Shown here: piece by piece, positions 7,801-11,825 of the stretch
Layout of the letters: each line of letters begins with the position of its first letter
Numbering within the stretch: the stretch's first letter is position 1
Assembly (NCBI GenBank): GCA_041183125.1
Contig: JBEGMH010000233.1
Location: 1 to 11,825, forward strand
Direction of reading: 5' to 3'
DNA length: 11,825 bases
From: JADJPL01 sp041183125
GTDB taxonomy: Bacteria > Bacteroidota > Bacteroidia > Chitinophagales > Saprospiraceae
Translations under genes and position numbers: made by a program
Notes under the pieces: model-generated
The model's database searches: none
The model's input: only the letters and a program-made list of their open reading frames with translations
Told to the model about the DNA's origin: nothing

Positions 7801-8101
7801 CTGGGAATCGGTTTCCAACCTGTCCACCAGCGGTGCTGCCAACAGCTGGTACGTAGAAGATGGCTCTTTCCTGCGCATCCAGCGCGTCGCCCTGTCCTAC
7901 GACTTTTCTAAAAAGATGACGGACAAGCTGAACCTGACGCAGTTGAGCCTCGGCCTGGCAGCCAACAACATCTACACCATCACCGGCTATAGCGGCCTGG
8001 ACCCCATGGTAGGCGGCGGTGCCGACACTAACTTTGGTATTGACGTGGGCAACTATCCGGTGACCCCGAGCTATATGTTCAACATAACTCTTGGTTTCTA
8101 A
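4868..8101 (+). CDS. SusC/RagA-family TonB-linked outer-membrane transporter
   Basis: This 1077-residue protein is a complete SusC-type TonB-dependent receptor, which imports a ligand delivered by its SusD partner using TonB energy. A signal peptide (residues 1-30, ending SAVFA before QVKG) is followed by a carboxypeptidase-regulatory-like domain at about 31-110 (KGVVLDADSGEPLVGASILV, then DLDGAFTI). A TonB-box-like segment DEIIVTGYAV follows. The plug domain, about 115-232, carries VRGFGAFGGNQPLYIVDGVPV and the hallmark SIYGARAANGVVVYTTK. The rest is the beta-barrel, with DVNGDGKITPADR near residue 889 typical of the family, and a terminal phenylalanine (NITLGF) fitting the outer-membrane beta-signal. 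There is no N-terminal STN domain, so control through a FecR-type anti-sigma factor is not indicated. It is 23 bases upstream of the SusD partner. The out-of-frame ATG at 4852 is not the start, because the signal peptide is only in this frame. Confidence 0.98.
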   Translation: MNPFLTALLKHCQRGFLLLAALLMTSAVFAQVKGVVLDADSGEPLVGASILVKGTSVGTLTDLDGAFTIKAASGDVLEISYTGYETQQVTLGQETTLTIRLTEGITIDEIIVTGYAVETKRQTTGAVSIVPARELSAIPSGNVEQQLQGRVAGVTILTNGQPGTTSQIRVRGFGAFGGNQPLYIVDGVPVESTDFLNPDDIEAVSVLKDAASASIYGARAANGVVVYTTKSGARKKQRMQVTYNGNIGFTDPNVSGSPEMLNPQEMAEWTHIAYRNNAAANGTEVKYTHPQYGTSAAPTLPDYLHANGQNGVRGSIDLNAINAAKAANPESVFLIKPNLAGTNWYDAITRSAPLQRHSLGFSGGTDNGRYYFGLSMQEQSGILLANEFGRYTFRANSEWDLLPWLSLGENLQFTYRSVVGQQGDNGGIGVADDESEVLSAYRMPTIIPVYDEFGAFASTRAAGFNNPRNPVRRLTLNNGSDKALNTNAFGNVYLNFKPIKDLTIRTSLGGNFNSNYFVDYGFRYLGDSEPEASNTFGEGGGYGFGWVFTNTATYSKKFGVHSVTALAGIEALNTGAGRFIRGSGINPFSTDLDFQNMSTVQSPVVGSNLYSGVNFYSTFGKVDYSFNDKYYVTGVIRRDGSSRFGANNRFGVFPAVSAAWRVSSEPFMQDISWLNDMKVRGGWGEMGNSNNVDPANQYSLYRSDRGSTFYPIQGQNSGVDEGFAQSRIGNPNAKWETSETINVGFEATLFDSKFEIILDWWKKTTRDLLYQVPLAGVTGNYAAAPAVNVASMLNRGIDFQIVTRGDLSASLKWKLTLNNSFLKNEITYLADGIKFFDGGAYRGIAPIRNAVGQGLSSFFGYNMIGYFSSAAEAASWNQPGAGIGRFKYEDVNGDGKITPADRTFIGSPIPDYTGGATFEVSRKNLRAEIFIYASVGNEIFNQSKWFTDFFGTFEGSAKGVRAKDSWTPALGDNALAPIWESVSNLSTSGAANSWYVEDGSFLRIQRVALSYDFSKKMTDKLNLTQLSLGLAANNIYTITGYSGLDPMVGGGADTNFGIDVGNYPVTPSYMFNITLGF

Positions 8102-8124
8102 TTACAATTCAAAAACAATTCAAT

Positions 8125-9861
8125 ATGAAGCGAATTTTTCAAAAGGCCACCCTCGTCGTAGCCTCGACGATGCTGCTGGTGGTTTCCTGTAAGGATTCAT
8201 TTCTCGAAGTCCCACCGACGGGCTCCCTCGCCGACAGCCAGTTGGCGACCAAACCCGGTGTGGAAGGCGTGTTGATCGGGGCGTATGCCGCGCTCAACGG
8301 CGTGTTCGGCAACCGTTTCGAAGGCCCGAACCACTGGGTGACGGGTGCCATCTGCGGAGGCGACGCCAACAAAGGGACAGACCCCGGCGATTACAGCTCC
8401 ATCAACCCGATCCAGCGTTTTGAGACCGACCCTACCCAGGGCGATTTGAACGCGTACTGGCAGGGCCGTTACGAAGGCGTTTCCCGCTGCAACACGGTGC
8501 TCAGGCTGCTGGCCTCTGCAACGGGCATTTCTGCAGCAGATGCCGCCCGGATTGCCGGTGAGGCGAGGTTGCTGCGGGGCCACTACTATTTTGACCTCAA
8601 AAAGCACTTCAACAGTATCCCCTACATTGACGAAACCGTACCGGCCGAGGAAATCTCCAAGGTGAAAAACACCCCGGACGTGTGGGCAAAAATCGAAGCG
8701 GACTTCCAATTTGCGTTCGACAAACTGCCCGCTACCCAGTCTCAGGCCGGCCGCGTGAACAAGTGGGCAGCAGCAGCCTACATGGGTAAGGCAAAACTGT
8801 ACCAGAAGAAGTTCGGGGAAGCCAAGACTTGGTTCGACAACGTAATTGCCAACGGGGTGACGACCAATGGTCTGAAGTACGCCCTGTTAGAGAACTACGC
8901 CCAGATCTTCAACGCTGAGTTCGACAACCACGCGGAAGCAGTGTTCGATGTGGAGTCAGCTAATAACTCGGGCAGCACCAACAACGCCAACTACTACGAC
9001 GACTTGAACTATCCGTACAACACGGGCTCAGACGGCCCCGGCAACTGCTGCGGCTTCTTCCAGCCGAGCTTCGAATTGGCGAATACCTTCCGCACTAAGG
9101 ACGGCCTTCCCCTGCTCGACGGTTCCTATAACAACGCAGCCAACGCCATAAAGACGGATTTCGGGGTGGAAGCCAACGTGGCCTTCGTACCCGATGCCGG
9201 TCCGCTGGATCCCCGCCTCGACCACTCCATCGGCCGTCGTGGTATCCAGTACCTCGACTGGATGGTCCACCCTGGCAAAGCATGGATCCGGAACATGCCC
9301 AACGGCGGTCCTTACTCGCCCAAGAAGTACATCTACTACAAGTCGCAGGAGAACTCTTTCACGGACGGAAGCTCCTGGACCCGTGGCTATGCTACGATGA
9401 ACTACACCATCATCCGCTATGCCGACGTACTGCTGATGGCTGCTGAGGCAGAAGTTGAGGCAGGCTCACTGGAAAAAGCGAGGGAGTACGTGAACCTGGT
9501 TCGCGCCCGCGCCGCCAACAACAAACATTGGGTGAAGAAAGCCGATGGGACCCCCGCTGCCAACTACCAGATCTCCCCGTACCCGGCTTCCGCATTCGCC
9601 AACAAGGCCGATGCGACCAAAGCCGTCCGCATGGAGCGCAAACTGGAGCTCTCGGGCGAAGGCCACCGCTTCTTCGACCTGGTGCGCTGGGGCGTAGCCG
9701 CTGCAGAGATCAACGCCTATCTGGCGTATGACAGCAAGTTCCTGGTATCTGCCTTGGGCGGTGCCAAGTTTACGGCGGGCAAAAACGAGTTTTTCCCCAT
9801 TCCGCAAACGCAAATTGATATCCAGGGCGCAGGCGTATTGTCCCAGAACCCTGGGTACTAG
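8125..9861 (+). CDS. SusD/RagB-family surface nutrient-binding lipoprotein
   Basis: This 578-residue protein is the SusD partner of the upstream transporter: an outer-membrane, surface-exposed lipoprotein that captures ligand as the lid of the SusC barrel. The signal sequence ends in LVVSC with Cys22 lipidated, followed by the characteristic KDSFLEVPPTG. The N-terminal TPR-like helices include YWQGRYEGVSRCNTVL at 111-126 and EARLLRGHYYFDLKKHF at 146-162. The C-terminal half has the family signatures IIRYADVLLMAAEAE at 429-443, LEKAREYVNLVRARA at 449-463, RKLELSGEGHRFFDLVRWG at 505-523 and FFPIPQTQID at 556-565. Residues about 279-310 form an Asn/Tyr/Gly-rich insertion with a CC pair, probably a surface loop near the ligand site. 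It follows susC after 23 AT-rich bases without a Shine-Dalgarno sequence, and a strong terminator follows it. The substrate cannot be deduced. Confidence 0.98.
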   Translation: MKRIFQKATLVVASTMLLVVSCKDSFLEVPPTGSLADSQLATKPGVEGVLIGAYAALNGVFGNRFEGPNHWVTGAICGGDANKGTDPGDYSSINPIQRFETDPTQGDLNAYWQGRYEGVSRCNTVLRLLASATGISAADAARIAGEARLLRGHYYFDLKKHFNSIPYIDETVPAEEISKVKNTPDVWAKIEADFQFAFDKLPATQSQAGRVNKWAAAAYMGKAKLYQKKFGEAKTWFDNVIANGVTTNGLKYALLENYAQIFNAEFDNHAEAVFDVESANNSGSTNNANYYDDLNYPYNTGSDGPGNCCGFFQPSFELANTFRTKDGLPLLDGSYNNAANAIKTDFGVEANVAFVPDAGPLDPRLDHSIGRRGIQYLDWMVHPGKAWIRNMPNGGPYSPKKYIYYKSQENSFTDGSSWTRGYATMNYTIIRYADVLLMAAEAEVEAGSLEKAREYVNLVRARAANNKHWVKKADGTPAANYQISPYPASAFANKADATKAVRMERKLELSGEGHRFFDLVRWGVAAAEINAYLAYDSKFLVSALGGAKFTAGKNEFFPIPQTQIDIQGAGVLSQNPGY

Positions 9862-9935
9862 CCGACGGTTTGCAGGGAATCAGCGAAGGGCCTAAAAAAA
9901 CCTCTTTTCTCCTGATTAACCACAAACCCGCCAAC

Positions 9936-9975
9936 AAAAAAGGCCATACCGGAATCCCTCCGGTATGGCCTTTTT
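9936..9975. terminator. Strong intrinsic terminator after susD, symmetric on both strands
   Basis: The arms GGCCATACCGG (9942-9952) and CCGGTATGGCC (9960-9970) pair perfectly over 11 bases around the 7-base loop AATCCCT. A run of six A precedes the left arm and five T follow the right arm, extending the stem to 16 pairs. The T tract serves rightward transcription, ending the susC/susD transcript 75 bases after the susD stop. The A tract would let it work in the other direction too. Confidence 0.93.
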
Positions 9976-10009
9976 GTTACAGCGGATGGGTAGCCAAGAC
10001 CCGGCAAAG

Positions 10010-10034
10010 TGGATAAAACGATGTTTTTTATCCA
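10010..10034. repeat. Perfect 9-base inverted repeat with 7-base loop
   Basis: TGGATAAAA (10010-10018) and TTTTATCCA (10026-10034) are exact inverted copies separated by CGATGTT. The repeat lies 34 bases after the susD terminator and about 200 bases before the CRTAC1-like start. It has no following T tract, so it is more likely an operator or a leader hairpin than a second terminator. Its role is unknown. Confidence 0.5.
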
Positions 10035-10130
10035 AATAAAGGCCATATAATCGAAAAAAGACACCCTGTGGGGTAGAAAAAGCCCTTTTTGACCCCTTGA
10101 TGATTCCCCGCGCAAAAAGTCGTATTTATG

Positions 10131-10162
10131 TTTATATTAGCGCAGTTTCAGAAGTACGTTTT
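10131..10162 (+). promoter_or_regulatory. Weak candidate promoter for the CRTAC1-like gene
   Basis: TTTA at 10131-10134 and TACGTTTT at 10155-10162 are spaced by 20 bases. Each differs by one base from the Bacteroidota -33 (TTTG) and -7 (TAnnTTTG) elements. An alternative pair is TTG at 10097-10099 with TATTTATG at 10123-10130. Since the upstream operon is terminated, a promoter is expected in this stretch, but neither match is strong. Confidence 0.25.
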
Positions 10163-10179
10163 TGAAGAAGGGGGGTGGG

Positions 10180-10194
10180 AAAAAGGGGCTTTTA
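10180..10194 (+). promoter_or_regulatory. 15-base motif shared with the susC upstream region, copy 2
   Basis: AAAAAGGGGCTTTTA is identical to 4775-4789, in the same orientation relative to the following gene. The bases flanking the two copies are not conserved, so this is a discrete short match and not a duplicated promoter region. Position and orientation are consistent with a shared control element for susCD and the CRTAC1-like gene; that is inference. Confidence 0.35.
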
Positions 10195-10234
10195 CGAGCC
10201 TGGAAGATACCCCTCAGCACAAAACAAACACGAC

Positions 10235-11825
10235 ATGAATGCTCTTTTGCCCACCGCTTTGATGATTGGCCTGCTGTTGGGGTACGGGTGCGATACCGCG
10301 CAGCCTACCCTGTTTGACCAAATCAAACCAGACCAGTCGGGTATTGACTTTGTCAACACCGTGCGAAGCAGCGATACCTTCAACATCCTGAACACGGAAT
10401 ACTTTTACAACGGAGGCGGCGTCGGGGTAGGGGATTTCAACCAGGATAGCCTCCCGGATCTCATTTTTACCGGCAACCAGGTGGATAACCGCTTATACCT
10501 CAACCAGGGCAACCTTCAGTTCAAGGATGTCACCCAGGCGGCCGGGCTGCAAAAATCCAACCCGGAGTACTGGTCCTCCGGGGTCAATGTCCTGGATATC
10601 AATAATGATAGCTTGGCGGATATCTACATCTGCAACACCCTCCGGCCGTTCCCCGAAGACCGGAAAAACCTGCTGTACATCAACCAGGGGAACAACGAAG
10701 AGGGAATCCCCGTATTTGCGGAAATGGCGGAAGCCTATGGCCTGGCCCATACTTCCCATTCCTCCAATGCCCAGTTCTTCGATTACGATCTGGACGGCGA
10801 CCTGGACGCACTGATTGCCGTGAACTTCATGGATGTCGTCTATCCAAACGAGTTTAAGGATTCCCGGTTGGGCAACGACGCCATCAACCGGGATATCCTG
10901 CTGAGAAACGATTTTGACTCGACCTCCGGGCACCCCGTTTTTACAGACGTCTCTTTGGAGGCAGGGCTCGTACACGATGGGTACAGCCATAGCCTGTTGA
11001 TCTTGGATATCAATCAGGACCGGTACCCCGATGTGTATGTCGCCAATGATTACCTCAGCGACGATATCCTGTATGTGAACCACGGGGACGGAACGTTCCG
11101 AAACCAAATCAAGGGAACGTTCAAACATTTAAGCCAGACGGCGATGGGGAGCGATGCAGGGGATATCAACAACGACGGGCAGACGGATATTTTTACAGCT
11201 GAAATGCAGCCGTATCACAACAAAAGAAAAAAACTTTTCCAGGGCCCCTACAACTACCAGATCGAAATCAATACCGTAAAATACCAACATGTCCATCAGT
11301 ATGGCAGGAATACCTTGCAACTGCATACCGGCATAGACCCGGTAACCCGCATGCCGGTTTACAGCGAAGTGGGCCTGATGGCAGGGGTGCACGAAACGGA
11401 TTGGAGCTGGGCCACTTTGTTCGCGGATTTTGACAACGACGGCTGGCAGGACCTCTATGTGGCCAACGGTTTCCCTAAAGACGTCACTGACCAGGATTTT
11501 GGGGTGTACCGCGTGTATGCGGAGAAATTGGTGAGCCAGGAACAACTGCTGGCAGCTATACCGGCCGTAAAATCCCCCAACTTCATGTTCCGCAACCAGG
11601 GGAACCTTAGCTTCCAGTCGGTTGCGGGCGAATGGGGGCTCTCCTATCCCTCCTTTTCCAACGGGGCGGTATATGCCGATTTGGACCAGGACGGGGATTT
11701 GGACCTGGTCGTAAACAACATAGATGACCCTGCTTTCTTGTTCCGCAACAACAGCAACCCCATCAAAAACCCGGCCGCGCGCTACCTGCGGGTGGAACTC
11801 ACGGGCAACCGCTCCAACCGGGACG
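10235..11825 (+). CDS. CRTAC1-type VCBS/FG-GAP repeat lipoprotein, C-terminus outside window
   Basis: The frame is open from the ATG at 10235 to the window end, giving 530 complete codons. A short signal ends in LLGYGC, giving a probable lipidated Cys19, although Tyr at -2 is not ideal. The body is made of FG-GAP/VCBS beta-propeller repeats with seven Ca-binding-type loops (Dx[DN]xDxxxD) starting at residues 67, 121, 183, 258, 310, 398 and 482, for example DYDLDGDLD, DFDNDGWQD and DLDQDGDLD. Between them recur LYLNQGN/LYINQGN/FRNQGN segments. The visible end, RYLRVELTGNRSNRD, is the usual lead-in to the ASPIC/UnbV domain, so the truncation is by the window and not a broken gene. Such proteins of Bacteroidota are often near SusC/SusD pairs and are predicted to be extracellular or surface-attached; their function is not established. 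The terminator upstream indicates its own promoter. Confidence 0.94.
   Translation, partial: MNALLPTALMIGLLLGYGCDTAQPTLFDQIKPDQSGIDFVNTVRSSDTFNILNTEYFYNGGGVGVGDFNQDSLPDLIFTGNQVDNRLYLNQGNLQFKDVTQAAGLQKSNPEYWSSGVNVLDINNDSLADIYICNTLRPFPEDRKNLLYINQGNNEEGIPVFAEMAEAYGLAHTSHSSNAQFFDYDLDGDLDALIAVNFMDVVYPNEFKDSRLGNDAINRDILLRNDFDSTSGHPVFTDVSLEAGLVHDGYSHSLLILDINQDRYPDVYVANDYLSDDILYVNHGDGTFRNQIKGTFKHLSQTAMGSDAGDINNDGQTDIFTAEMQPYHNKRKKLFQGPYNYQIEINTVKYQHVHQYGRNTLQLHTGIDPVTRMPVYSEVGLMAGVHETDWSWATLFADFDNDGWQDLYVANGFPKDVTDQDFGVYRVYAEKLVSQEQLLAAIPAVKSPNFMFRNQGNLSFQSVAGEWGLSYPSFSNGAVYADLDQDGDLDLVVNNIDDPAFLFRNNSNPIKNPAARYLRVELTGNRSNRD

Larger units (their letters stand above)
9862..10234. other. Intergenic region between susD and the CRTAC1-like gene
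   Basis: These 373 bases contain the susCD terminator, a 9-base-pair hairpin at 10010-10034, the short palindrome AAAAAG-CC-CTTTTT at 10077-10090, possible promoter elements and the second copy of the shared 15-base motif. An 85-residue minus-strand frame crosses the terminator and has no recognisable features, so I do not call a gene. The stretch appears to be purely regulatory. Confidence 0.7.

Noticed and set aside
9858..10115. An 85-residue minus-strand frame after susD
   Set aside because: It reads through the susCD terminator and hairpin region, has no recognisable motif, and its apparent coding potential rests on low-complexity sequence.
10493..11128. A 211-residue minus-strand frame inside the CRTAC1-like gene
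   Set aside because: Its repeated valine/isoleucine/aspartate pattern is the antisense image of the Ca-binding repeats of the real gene.
1..11825. CRISPR arrays, tRNA or rRNA genes, transposases and prophage genes
   Set aside because: I saw no regularly spaced direct repeats, no tRNA-like cloverleaf sequence, no rRNA sequence, and no transposase, integrase or phage protein in any frame I could read.

Overview
The window looks like chromosomal DNA of a fairly GC-rich member of the Bacteroidota, most likely a Saprospiria/Lewinella-type relative. The evidence is an adjacent SusC/RagA and SusD/RagB pair, a CRTAC1-type VCBS-repeat lipoprotein, coding starts without Shine-Dalgarno sequences, and AT-rich spacers between GC-rich genes. 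The order-level placement is inference.

The left part, positions 1 to 4450, is read leftward on the minus strand. In transcription order it holds an unrecognised 453-residue protein, a MeaB/ArgK-type GTPase overlapping it by 4 bases, a 195-base gap, and then a compact set made of a LemA lipoprotein, a small TPM-domain protein and a larger membrane-anchored TPM-domain (YgcG-like) protein. The last gene runs off the left edge. The LemA/TPM set is a known conserved envelope-associated arrangement of unclear function. MeaB protects and loads B12-dependent methylmalonyl-CoA mutase, but no mutase gene is visible here.

Positions 4451 to 4867 are a divergent, AT-rich intergenic region. It holds a long-range inverted repeat enclosing a T8/A8 palindrome, a 15-base motif that recurs upstream of the last gene, and a TGTGT-N6-ACACA palindrome close to the susC start.

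The right part is read rightward. A SusC-type TonB-dependent outer-membrane transporter (1077 residues) and its SusD-type surface lipoprotein (578 residues) form a two-gene operon for uptake of an unidentified nutrient. It is closed by a strong, symmetric intrinsic terminator at 9936 to 9975. After a 373-base spacer with further inverted repeats comes the start of a CRTAC1-like lipoprotein with seven Ca-binding-type repeat loops, cut by the right edge just before its expected ASPIC/UnbV domain. No glycoside hydrolase, sulfatase, peptidase, sigma/anti-sigma pair or other regulator is present, so the transported substrate cannot be assigned.

I found no convincing undescribed multi-gene system. 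The items most worth following up are the unrecognised protein translationally coupled to MeaB, the exact 15-base motif shared by the susC and CRTAC1 upstream regions, and the structured divergent intergenic region.
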